A DNA stretch of 64,000 bases from JADHMP01 sp964386915 (GTDB lineage Bacteria > Bacteroidota > Bacteroidia > Flavobacteriales > Flavobacteriaceae), in assembly GCA_964386915.1 (NCBI GenBank), contig CAYLUQ010000013.1, positions 1-64,000 on the forward strand, read 5' to 3'. The notes below the pieces were generated by a model. The model was not told the origin of the DNA, did no database searches, and was given only the letters and a program-made list of their open reading frames with translations. This document shows, in pieces, positions 25,866 to 33,492 of the stretch. A program made the position numbers and the translations under genes. Numbering within the stretch: the stretch's first letter is position 1; every line of letters starts with the position of its first letter.

Positions 25866-26765
25866 CTATTGCTTAAGTAGTTCATACACCTCTTGAACAG
25901 GCGTATTTGCTGGGAAGCAATAGGCATTGTCATATTTTTTAAACCAAGTTATTTGTCTTTTGGCGTAACGTCTGGTATTTCGTTTGATCAATTCAACCGC
26001 TCTTTCTTGGCTAATATTCCCATCGAAATAGTCCATCAATTCTTTGTATCCAATGGTTTTCATAGGAGAATATTCCCGCAAATCCATATTCTTTTTAACT
26101 TCTTCTTCCAGTCCTGCAGCCATCATTTCATCTACTCGCTGATTGATGTTTTCATATAGAATTTTTCTCGGACAATGAAGAATTAACATTTTAGAAATAA
26201 AGTGTCTCGGTTTTTTTTCACGGTCTAAAAAGGAGGAATAAGGTTTGTCTGAAGCGATACAAACCTCCAAAGCTCTTATTAAGCGTTGTGGATTGTTTCT
26301 GTCTACTTTTCTGTAGTAGTCTGGATCTTTTTCTCTGAGTAAAGCTTGAAGCGATTCAATACCGTGGGTTTTGCGAAACAAATTGAGTTGCTCTCTTACT
26401 TCTGCCGGGATAGGAGGAAAGTCATCTAAACCAAATAAAAGGGCATCAGCATACATGCCAGAGCCTCCGACCAAAATGAGTGTATCGTGTTTTTTAAACA
26501 AGGTGTTGACCAAAGCTAATGCCTCTTTTTCATAATCTCCAACGGTATAGAGATCTTTAACCGATTTGTGTTGCAAAAAATGATTGGTCACTCCGTCTTG
26601 TTCGGCTGCTGTTGGCACCGCTGTGCCAATGGCCATTTCTTTATAAAATTGTCTGGAATCACAAGAAATGATTTCTGTCTTAAAGGCTTTGGCTAGGGCA
26701 ATGCTGAGTTTTGTTTTTCCAACAGCAGTGGGACCAGCAACATAAATTAGGTTTTTTTCATTCAT
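25866..26765 (-). CDS. miaA: tRNA dimethylallyltransferase
   Basis: A 299-residue enzyme that adds a dimethylallyl group to A37 of tRNAs reading codons that begin with U. P-loop AGPTAVGKT, the DSRQFYKEM substrate motif, LVGGSGMYADALLFGLDD, and the RRYAKRQITWFKK segment are visible. The ATG at 26765 matches the family N-terminus; an extension inside the potassium channel gene is rejected. The start overlaps the channel gene by 8 bases, placing miaA last in a five-gene run. Confidence 0.95.
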   Translation of the reverse strand: MNEKNLIYVAGPTAVGKTKLSIALAKAFKTEIISCDSRQFYKEMAIGTAVPTAAEQDGVTNHFLQHKSVKDLYTVGDYEKEALALVNTLFKKHDTLILVGGSGMYADALLFGLDDFPPIPAEVREQLNLFRKTHGIESLQALLREKDPDYYRKVDRNNPQRLIRALEVCIASDKPYSSFLDREKKPRHFISKMLILHCPRKILYENINQRVDEMMAAGLEEEVKKNMDLREYSPMKTIGYKELMDYFDGNISQERAVELIKRNTRRYAKRQITWFKKYDNAYCFPANTPVQEVYELLKQ

Positions 26766-27606
26766 GGTGTAAAGAATTTCCGCATTGATTACAAAAATGT
26801 GCGTTATCTGCATGCGTGTCTTCAAGACAATGCGGACAACTTTTGGTATTTGTGTGTATTTTTTTCTTGTTCATTGAAATTTCGGCACTCACAATGCCTG
26901 TAGGAACAGCAATAATGCCATAGCCCATAATCATGATGATGGCTGCTAAAAATTGTCCTAGTGGTGTAGCGGGAGCAATATCGCCATAGCCAACAGTGGT
27001 CAAGGTCACAATGCACCAATAAATGCTTCTTGGAATACTCGTAAAACCACTTTCATCACTTTCGATTAAATACATAATGGTGCCAAAAATGATGCAGAGA
27101 ACGAGCACACCAAACATAAACACTAGTATTTTGGGTCGACTCCTTCTAAGGGCGCGCAACAAGACATTGGATTCGCCTATATAGCGCGTTAATTTGAGTA
27201 TGCGAAAAATTCTTAAAAGGCGTAGGGCTCGTAGGGCAATGAGCGATTGTGTTCCCACAAAAAAGAGCGAAATATATTTGGGCAAAGTGGATAAAAGATC
27301 AATTATTCCATAAAAACTAAAGATGTAGTGTTTGGGTTGTTTAACACAAACAATGCGTAAAATATATTCGACACTAAATAAAACGGTAATAATCCATTCG
27401 GCAATATTGAGCATATCGTGAAATTGAGCATCAATCCAATGCACACTTTCAAGGGCTACGAGCAACACACTTAAAAGAATAAAGATGAGCAAAACCAAAT
27501 CAAAGAGTTTGCCCATAGGGGTGTCGGCTTCATAAATTATCTCATAGAGCTTGGTCCTCCAGGAGGAGCTCTCTTTTTTGGGTGCTATTGGAGAACCGGA
27601 TTTCAA
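26758..27606 (-). CDS. Voltage-gated-type potassium channel with C-terminal zinc ribbon
   Basis: A 282-residue six-transmembrane ion channel. An arginine-rich S4 voltage sensor lies at about 126-141 (RALRLLRIFRILKL), and the pore loop carries the potassium filter TVGYGD (204-209) before S6. It is the size and layout of KvAP-like bacterial channels. After S6 the short cytoplasmic tail carries CPHC (257-260) and CNQC (272-275), a probable zinc ribbon. The tail function is unknown. The start overlaps the stop of the exonuclease gene (ATGA) and the stop overlaps miaA. Confidence 0.9.
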   Translation of the reverse strand: MKSGSPIAPKKESSSWRTKLYEIIYEADTPMGKLFDLVLLIFILLSVLLVALESVHWIDAQFHDMLNIAEWIITVLFSVEYILRIVCVKQPKHYIFSFYGIIDLLSTLPKYISLFFVGTQSLIALRALRLLRIFRILKLTRYIGESNVLLRALRRSRPKILVFMFGVLVLCIIFGTIMYLIESDESGFTSIPRSIYWCIVTLTTVGYGDIAPATPLGQFLAAIIMIMGYGIIAVPTGIVSAEISMNKKKIHTNTKSCPHCLEDTHADNAHFCNQCGNSLHHE

Positions 27607-28967
27607 GATTGTTCGAGCGGAATAATTTTTAAGTATTTTTTCCTTCCAATAAAATTACAAATAATAAACTTAATATCTGTATTCTCTTGGATGGGAATCA
27701 GCCGCTTGCTAATTAGGGTTGGGGTTTTGATCTGATGGTTTAACTCATAGTATCCATAGCCTCTAAATTCCCCTTCAGCAAAATAGAGAAAGCTATATTC
27801 CCCAACCGATCTACCTTTGTTAAGCATCAAAAAATGAGGATGTGGATAGCGCCATTGTTTTGTCAATTCTGCTATTCGGAGATTGTGTGTTGCAACAGTC
27901 TCTTGCCCAACACAGGCCCCTTTGCATTGCTTTTGTTCATGATTTTTGCAGCCCCCTTGGGGAGTTGTTTCCGAATCTAAAGCACAGAGCTCAAACTCAT
28001 TTAGCCACTTTTTAAGTTGTTTGTTGGCACTGATTTTATTTTTAAATCGAGCGATATAGACCTTCTTTTTTTGAATGGGCTCTACTTGCAAATAATGAAG
28101 CTCATTTTGAGTAGCAATGCGAATTCCTATAGGATATAAAAAATGCCTACCGTTGCTGTTAAAACGCGGTTGGTGGATTTTAATTTCGTGTTGTTCTTTA
28201 AGCAAGGCAATCAATTCATCGCCTAAAAGGGTATAGCTAATTTGATGCAACTGCTGTTGAAGCGCCACATTCTTTTTACTGGTTTGGGTCAAGTGATTTT
28301 GAACCTGCTTTTTGATGTTGCTGCTTCTCCCAATATAAACCACTTTTTGCTTGCGGTTGTAGAGGTAATAGATTCCTGTTCCGGTAGGCAAATCGTCTAG
28401 GAGTTTGAGATGTTTAGGAGAAATACGACTGTAGGGGCTGTCTTTTAATTCTCTTTTTATAATGGTTTTATCGCTGTCTTTTTCTAACAACAAACTAAAG
28501 AGTTTTAAGGTTGCCATTGCATCTCCAAACGCCCGATGCTGATCCGAAATGGGAATCCCCAAACTACGCACTAACTTCCCTAGGCTATAGGATTCTTGAT
28601 TGGGCAACAGTTCCTGAGAAAGCGTCACGGTGCAAAGTGATTTGCGTTCATAGGTATAGCCTAAACGCCTAAATTCGGTTTGTAAAATGCGACAATCAAA
28701 TTCTGCATTATGGGCTACCAGCACACAATCTTCGGTTATTTCAATAATGCGTTTTGCTACTTCAAAAAATTTTGGTGCGGACACCAACATTTTAGCGTTA
28801 ATACCCGTCAAGCGCTCCACAAAGGGCTGTATATCACGTTCAGGGTTAACCAATGAACTAAATTGATCGGTTATTTCGTGACCGTTAAAACGATAGATTG
28901 CAATTTCGGTAATCCCTTCTTCATTATATTTTCCTCCGGTAGTTTCAATATCTAATACGGCGTACAT
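27603..28967 (-). CDS. DEDDh exonuclease fused to a GIY-YIG (UvrC/Cho-like) nuclease
   Basis: A 454-residue two-nuclease protein. Residues 1-165 are a DnaQ-type 3'-5' exonuclease with Asp6/Glu8 (VLDIETTG), Asp91 (HNAEFD), and His144/Asp149 (HRAFGD). A GIY-YIG endonuclease follows (about 198-290; GIYYLYN, VVYIGRS), then a cysteine cluster (GGC...QCKGAC) like that of UvrC and Cho. Such fusions probably act in DNA repair; the exact role is unproven. The ATG at 28967 matches the exonuclease N-terminus. It is one base after yggS and overlaps the channel gene. Confidence 0.9.
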   Translation of the reverse strand: MYAVLDIETTGGKYNEEGITEIAIYRFNGHEITDQFSSLVNPERDIQPFVERLTGINAKMLVSAPKFFEVAKRIIEITEDCVLVAHNAEFDCRILQTEFRRLGYTYERKSLCTVTLSQELLPNQESYSLGKLVRSLGIPISDQHRAFGDAMATLKLFSLLLEKDSDKTIIKRELKDSPYSRISPKHLKLLDDLPTGTGIYYLYNRKQKVVYIGRSSNIKKQVQNHLTQTSKKNVALQQQLHQISYTLLGDELIALLKEQHEIKIHQPRFNSNGRHFLYPIGIRIATQNELHYLQVEPIQKKKVYIARFKNKISANKQLKKWLNEFELCALDSETTPQGGCKNHEQKQCKGACVGQETVATHNLRIAELTKQWRYPHPHFLMLNKGRSVGEYSFLYFAEGEFRGYGYYELNHQIKTPTLISKRLIPIQENTDIKFIICNFIGRKKYLKIIPLEQS

Positions 28968-28968
28968 C

Positions 28969-29616
28969 TTAATTGCGGCTACCAAAAATTTTGCTTCCAA
29001 CACGAATCATGTTGCTTTCTTGTGCTAGGGCTAATTCATAGTCGTTGCTCATACCCATAGAAAGGATTTTGATTTGATCAAATTGCGCTTTAGCGGAGTG
29101 AAATAATTCTTTAAGTATTTTAAATTCAGCTGTAATTTGCTCTTCGTTATCAGTAAAGCTGGCCATACCCATTAAGCCCACAACCCGAATATTTTTAAGC
29201 GCTAAACTTTTTTCGAGTAAGGGGAGAACTTCCTCGGGCAAAAGACCAAATTTGGTTGTTTCATCAGCAATATAGACTTGGAGTAAACACTTGATGACGC
29301 GGTTGTGTTTTTGGCCTTGTTTGTTAATTTCCAAAAGTAGTTTTTCACGATCCACCCCATGAATTAAAGAAACAAAGGGGGCCATATATTTTACTTTATT
29401 GGTTTGCACATGCCCAATCATATGCCACTCAATGTCTTTGGGGAGAGCCTCCCATTTGGTGGTCATCTCTTGAATTTTATTTTCGCCAAAATGGCGCTGG
29501 CCAGCTGCATAGGCCTCTTCAATGAGGTTGTTGGGCTTGGTTTTAGATACGGCTATTAACTCAACAGCAGCAGGAAGTTTAGATTTTATAGCGTTTAAAT
29601 TAGCGGCAATGCTCAT
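28969..29616 (-). CDS. YggS-family PLP homeostasis protein
   Basis: A 215-residue PLP-binding TIM-barrel protein of the YggS/PROSC family, which buffers pyridoxal phosphate and affects amino-acid metabolism without known enzymatic turnover. PLP Lys25 sits in AVSKTKP. HFGENKIQEM, WHMIGHVQTNK, LMGMASF and SMGMSNDYELA complete the signature. It is within a run of closely spaced minus-strand genes, 5 bases after the oxidoreductase gene and 1 base before the exonuclease fusion gene. Confidence 0.93.
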   Translation of the reverse strand: MSIAANLNAIKSKLPAAVELIAVSKTKPNNLIEEAYAAGQRHFGENKIQEMTTKWEALPKDIEWHMIGHVQTNKVKYMAPFVSLIHGVDREKLLLEINKQGQKHNRVIKCLLQVYIADETTKFGLLPEEVLPLLEKSLALKNIRVVGLMGMASFTDNEEQITAEFKILKELFHSAKAQFDQIKILSMGMSNDYELALAQESNMIRVGSKIFGSRN

Positions 29617-29621
29617 AGCAA

Positions 29622-30599
29622 TTAAACGGATTTTGAATGCGTCATTGCCTCTATCACCCTATGTGCAATGGCTAATGCATTGGCTCCAGCTTCCAAACCA
29701 ACCCGAGTAGGTTTTTGATACGTGATGGATGCCGCAAAATCTTCCAATTCTTTTCGAATGGCGTTGGTAGGGGCTATATCCGGATTTTCAAAATAAATCT
29801 GCTTTTTTTGTCCTTCGGCATTTTCTAATATGATGGCAAAATCGTCTTTTTCAAGGGGAGCTTCTTTCATCTTAACCACTTCTACCTTTTTGCCTAAAAA
29901 GTCAACGGCGATATAAGCATCTTTTTGAAAAAATCTGGATTTACGCATTTTCTTTAAGGAAATTCTACTGGCCGTTAGATTGGCCACACACCCATTTTCA
30001 AAAGCGATACGGGCGTTGGCAATATCAGGGGTATCACTAATTACGGCAACACCAGAAGCACTTATATTTTGAATAGGTGCCTTAACCACACTCAAAATAA
30101 TATCAATATCGTGAATCATAAGGTCTAACACCACCGATACGTCTGTGCCTCTTGGATTGAATTCTGCCAATCGATGCGTTTCGATAAACATGGGATTGGT
30201 GATGCTCTCCTGAACGGCTTCAAAAGCGGGGTTATAGCGTTCTACATGCCCTACTTGCGCATAGACCTGATGTTCTTTTGCTAGGGCAATAAGTTGTTGT
30301 GCCTCCTGGTCTGTTTGAGCCAAAGGTTTTTCTATAAAAACATGCTTTCCTAGTTTAATGGCTTGAGCTGCCATTTCGTAATGAGAAAGAGTAGGGGTGA
30401 CAATAGAAACAACCTCAACAGCCTCCATTAGAGCTTTTGCTGAACTAAAAGCAGTGATTTCAAATTCTTGTTGGGCAAGAGAAAGAGCTTTTTGATCGGG
30501 ATCATAACAGCCCACTAATTCGTATGCCTCAGAAGCTTTGAGTTGCTGCAAATGAATTTTGCCTAAATGTCCGGTTCCTAAAACGCCTATTTTTAACAT
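29622..30599 (-). CDS. Gfo/Idh/MocA-family NAD(P)-dependent oxidoreductase
   Basis: A 325-residue protein. The N-terminal Rossmann fold has GVLGTGHLGKIH, and the conserved EKPLA motif (90-94) carries the catalytic-region Lys. The C-terminal alpha/beta domain shows VLDLMIHDIDIIL. The family reduces or oxidises sugars and related compounds. The substrate here is unknown. It is first in a five-gene run (oxidoreductase, yggS, exonuclease fusion, channel, miaA) and is divergent from pcm. A -7 box (TATTTTTG) lies 20 bases before the ATG. Confidence 0.88.
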   Translation of the reverse strand: MLKIGVLGTGHLGKIHLQQLKASEAYELVGCYDPDQKALSLAQQEFEITAFSSAKALMEAVEVVSIVTPTLSHYEMAAQAIKLGKHVFIEKPLAQTDQEAQQLIALAKEHQVYAQVGHVERYNPAFEAVQESITNPMFIETHRLAEFNPRGTDVSVVLDLMIHDIDIILSVVKAPIQNISASGVAVISDTPDIANARIAFENGCVANLTASRISLKKMRKSRFFQKDAYIAVDFLGKKVEVVKMKEAPLEKDDFAIILENAEGQKKQIYFENPDIAPTNAIRKELEDFAASITYQKPTRVGLEAGANALAIAHRVIEAMTHSKSV

Positions 30600-30618
30600 G
30601 CAATTGACTGTAGCCGGT

Positions 30619-30626
30619 CAAAAATA
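30619..30626 (-). promoter_or_regulatory. -7 promoter box for the five-gene run ending in miaA
   Basis: Minus-strand TATTTTTG matches TAnnTTTG and lies 20 bases before the oxidoreductase ATG, in the 44-base gap divergent with pcm. Confidence 0.45.
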
Positions 30627-30643
30627 CAATCAAAATATGGATT

Positions 30644-31315
30644 ATGGGAGAAACTCAATTATTTTTGCAACATATGCAAGATCTTCCTAAACATCAGGGA
30701 CAAAGGCGACAGCTGGCAAAATTACTCGCTCAAAAAGGAATCGAGAATAAGGCCATTTTGGAAGCCATTGCCACTGTGCCCCGCCATTTTTTTATGGACA
30801 AGGGCTTGGAAATTTGGGCGTATGAAGACAAGGCCTATCCCATAGCTGCAGACCAAACCATTTCCCAACCCTATACGGTTGCTTTTCAAACCGGATTGCT
30901 ACAATTTAAATCGGGTGACAAAATTTTAGAAATAGGAACCGGTTCGGGCTATCAAACAGCCATTTTGCTTCATTTAGGGGCACAGGTTTATACGGTAGAA
31001 CGTCAAAACGAATTGTTTAAAAAAACGCAGCGTTTGTTTGCCAAGCTTTTTTTAAAACCTAAAAAAATGATTTTTGGAGACGGTTACAAAGGTTGGGCAG
31101 AAGAAGCTCCCTATCATGGCATTATCGTAACTGCTGCTGCTCCTGAAGTGCCCCAAGCGCTTTTGGAACAGCTTGCAATTGGAGGTCGCCTTGTCATTCC
31201 CGTAGGAAAAGAAAAGCAGTATATGTATTGTTATACTCGCACTTCATCGCACCAGTTTGATAAAGAGAATTTTGGGGAATTTAGATTTGTTCCTCTTTTA
31301 GCAAACAAGAACTAG
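30644..31315 (+). CDS. pcm: Protein-L-isoaspartate O-methyltransferase
   Basis: A 223-residue methyltransferase that repairs isoaspartyl damage in aged proteins using SAM. The SAM-binding motif I is LEIGTGSGYQTA (95-106). The TISQPYTVA segment and the IIVTAAAPEVPQALLEQL region are typical. I chose the ATG at 30644; an internal ATG 10 codons later is also possible. It is convergent with the sulfatase gene across a 12-base gap. Confidence 0.92.
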   Translation: MGETQLFLQHMQDLPKHQGQRRQLAKLLAQKGIENKAILEAIATVPRHFFMDKGLEIWAYEDKAYPIAADQTISQPYTVAFQTGLLQFKSGDKILEIGTGSGYQTAILLHLGAQVYTVERQNELFKKTQRLFAKLFLKPKKMIFGDGYKGWAEEAPYHGIIVTAAAPEVPQALLEQLAIGGRLVIPVGKEKQYMYCYTRTSSHQFDKENFGEFRFVPLLANKN

Positions 31316-31327
31316 CTTTTTTTAGGC

Positions 31328-32917
31328 TTAAAAAGAATTAGTAAAACTTGTTTGGACAAATTCAATTTGTTTCCACTCAAAGTCAATTGAATCATTTTTT
31401 TGGGCCGCTCCAGGTGTGCTTCTGCCCTCCAAAATATAACGGCTTAAAAGTTTTTGTAGGGCTGCTACTTTTTCAGGATGATCAGCTTCTACATTATGGG
31501 CTTCTTGCGGATCTTCTTTAAGGTTGTAGAGTTGCACTTGGGGGAGTGCAGGATTGTTTTTTACTTCCTTAGGCGTAGGACTGCTCCACCCTCCGGAACC
31601 GGCATTCAGAAGCAATTTCCAATCTCCCTTTCGAATGGCAAAATTTCCTTCAATAGAGTGGTGAACCGTTGCTTCGCGAAGGGGTTTGGTTATAGTAGGT
31701 TGCATCAACAGTTGAAGGAGGCTGTAGCTGTCTTCTCCTTCGTTTTCTTTTAACTTGTAGTTCGTTATGTCGGCAAAAGTAGCCAACAAATCTGTTAGGC
31801 AAATGGTTTGATGCGACACGGTTTCTTTTGGAATTACAGCTGGCCATTTTACAATAAAGGGCACTCGATGCCCCCCTTCATACAAATCGGCTTTATGCCC
31901 TCTAAACAGGCCACTTGGAAAATGACCTTTGGCTTGCATTTCGTCAATTTTGGCAGCCGGTGAGCAGCCGTTATCACTTGTGAAAAGGACTAAGGTATTG
32001 TCTTCTATACCCAAATCTTTAAGGCTTTGCAGCAATTTCCCCATGTAGGTATCCACCATCATTGTAAAATCACCATAGGGATTTAAGCCACTTTTACCCT
32101 GCCAAGGTTGGGTTGGTAAAATTGGTGTATGAGGGGAGGGTAGAGCCAAATAGAGAAAGAAAGGATTTTCTTCTTTTGACCTAGCTTGAATGTATTTTAT
32201 ACTTCTTTCAAAAAAATTAGGTGTTACTTCCTCATGAATAAAGTCAGGAGCGGTTGGGCCTTCTCGCCACCAAGAGTAGCGCCCCTTGTTTAGGGTGCTT
32301 GATGTTGGTATGGCCGTTGGTAAATTATTTTCAACATAAACATAGGGGGCCATATCTAAGGACCCTGAATGACCATAGCTATAATCAAATCCTAAGCTAT
32401 TAGGTCCCTGTTCAATAGGTTTAGCAAAATCTATATGCTCAAAATCTTGAGGATTCCAACCATCTCCACGTTTAACCATGCCAGTTTTAGTGGCCCAATT
32501 CCAACCCAAATGCCATTTTCCAATAAAGGCAGTGTGATAGTTTTTTTTATTTAATAGGGTGGCTATAGTAGTCCTGTCTTGTGGTATTAAGGCATTAGAA
32601 TTCCCTGTTAATACTCCTTTTTTTAGTGTGCTTCTCCAATTATATCGTCCGGTGAGAAAACCGTATCTAGTGGGGGTGCAGACCGCGGCCGGAGTGTGTG
32701 CATCCGTAAACCGAAGTCCCTCCTTGGCCATTTGATCCAAGTGGGGTGTTTTGATTTTGTTGTTTTCAGCATAAACCGAAAGGTCTCCATAGCCCAAATC
32801 ATCGGCTAAGACAACCACTATGTTAGGAAGCTGACTTTCTGTTTTTGGAGTCTGGCATCCATATAATAGCACAAACAGCAACAAGAGTTTGATTGCATGA
32901 AAAGAGTTTAATGGCAT
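31328..32917 (-). CDS. Formylglycine-dependent sulfatase (arylsulfatase-like lipoprotein)
   Basis: A 529-residue type I sulfatase that removes sulfate esters, probably from sulfated glycans or aryl sulfates outside the cytoplasm. A lipoprotein signal ends at Cys21 (LLYGC). Metal-binding Asp39-Asp40 are in VLADDLGYGD, and Cys80 in CTPTRYGFLTGR is the residue converted to formylglycine. GKWHLGW and FTSDNGCSP follow. Maturation requires an anaerobic-type or FGE enzyme, neither of which is in the window. There is no SusCD pair or glycosidase next to it, so it is not part of a visible polysaccharide locus. Confidence 0.92.
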   Translation of the reverse strand: MPLNSFHAIKLLLLFVLLYGCQTPKTESQLPNIVVVLADDLGYGDLSVYAENNKIKTPHLDQMAKEGLRFTDAHTPAAVCTPTRYGFLTGRYNWRSTLKKGVLTGNSNALIPQDRTTIATLLNKKNYHTAFIGKWHLGWNWATKTGMVKRGDGWNPQDFEHIDFAKPIEQGPNSLGFDYSYGHSGSLDMAPYVYVENNLPTAIPTSSTLNKGRYSWWREGPTAPDFIHEEVTPNFFERSIKYIQARSKEENPFFLYLALPSPHTPILPTQPWQGKSGLNPYGDFTMMVDTYMGKLLQSLKDLGIEDNTLVLFTSDNGCSPAAKIDEMQAKGHFPSGLFRGHKADLYEGGHRVPFIVKWPAVIPKETVSHQTICLTDLLATFADITNYKLKENEGEDSYSLLQLLMQPTITKPLREATVHHSIEGNFAIRKGDWKLLLNAGSGGWSSPTPKEVKNNPALPQVQLYNLKEDPQEAHNVEADHPEKVAALQKLLSRYILEGRSTPGAAQKNDSIDFEWKQIEFVQTSFTNSF

Positions 32918-32999
32918 ATGGCTTATCAATAATACTTTCCTAAATGTACTAAAAAGTTAAGATAGCCTTAAAGTTGATAATAAATAGTCCAAAAATGAA

Positions 33000-33461
33000 T
33001 TAAGAATTAAATTTCTTTTTAATTCGATCTAGATTTCTTTTGTTGTCTCGATCTTTCATCGTTTCTCTTTTATCGTATAATTTTTTACCTCGGGCTAAAG
33101 CGATAAGCATTTTGGCAAATCCCTTATCATTTATAAATAGGCGAAGTGGCACTATAGTAAGCCCAGTGTTTTGGACTTCTTTTTCTAATTTTTTTAACTC
33201 TCTTTTTTGTAGCAATAGCTTTCGGGCGTTGCGCGGTTTGTGGTTATATCGAGTGCCAAAGGCATATTCTTCCACATACATATTTACCGCAAAAAGCTCC
33301 CCTCTATCGTTGAATTCACAAAAACTTTCGGCTATGGAGGCTTTGCTATTGCGAATGGATTTGATTTCGGTTCCGGTCAAAACAATTCCAGCGGTATATT
33401 GATCGATTAACTCGTATTCAAACCGTGCTTTTTTGTTCTGAATGTTTACCTGCTTTTGCAT
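33000..33461 (-). CDS. smpB: tmRNA-binding protein SmpB
   Basis: A 153-residue protein that binds tmRNA and rescues stalled ribosomes by trans-translation. NKKARFEYELID, GIVLTGTEIKSIR, AFGTRYNHKPRNARKLL, and a basic C-terminal tail (KKLYDKRETMKDRDNKRNL) are diagnostic. The ATG at 33461 is chosen. The next upstream in-frame ATG would place five residues inside the promoter box. The promoter (TTG-16-TACCTTTG) ends 4 bases before the ATG, predicting a leaderless mRNA. The tmRNA gene itself was not found here. Confidence 0.95.
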   Translation of the reverse strand: MQKQVNIQNKKARFEYELIDQYTAGIVLTGTEIKSIRNSKASIAESFCEFNDRGELFAVNMYVEEYAFGTRYNHKPRNARKLLLQKRELKKLEKEVQNTGLTIVPLRLFINDKGFAKMLIALARGKKLYDKRETMKDRDNKRNLDRIKKKFNS

Positions 33462-33465
33462 GTTG

Positions 33466-33492
33466 CAAAGGTACACTTTTTAGTCCCCTCAA
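33466..33492 (-). promoter_or_regulatory. Promoter of smpB (-33 TTG, -7 TACCTTTG), 5 bases from the ATG
   Basis: Minus-strand TTG (33492-33490) is followed after 16 bases by TACCTTTG (33473-33466), an exact TAnnTTTG. Its G is 5 bases from the A of the ATG, the same spacing as at dnaB and the DUF4294 gene. Confidence 0.6.
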
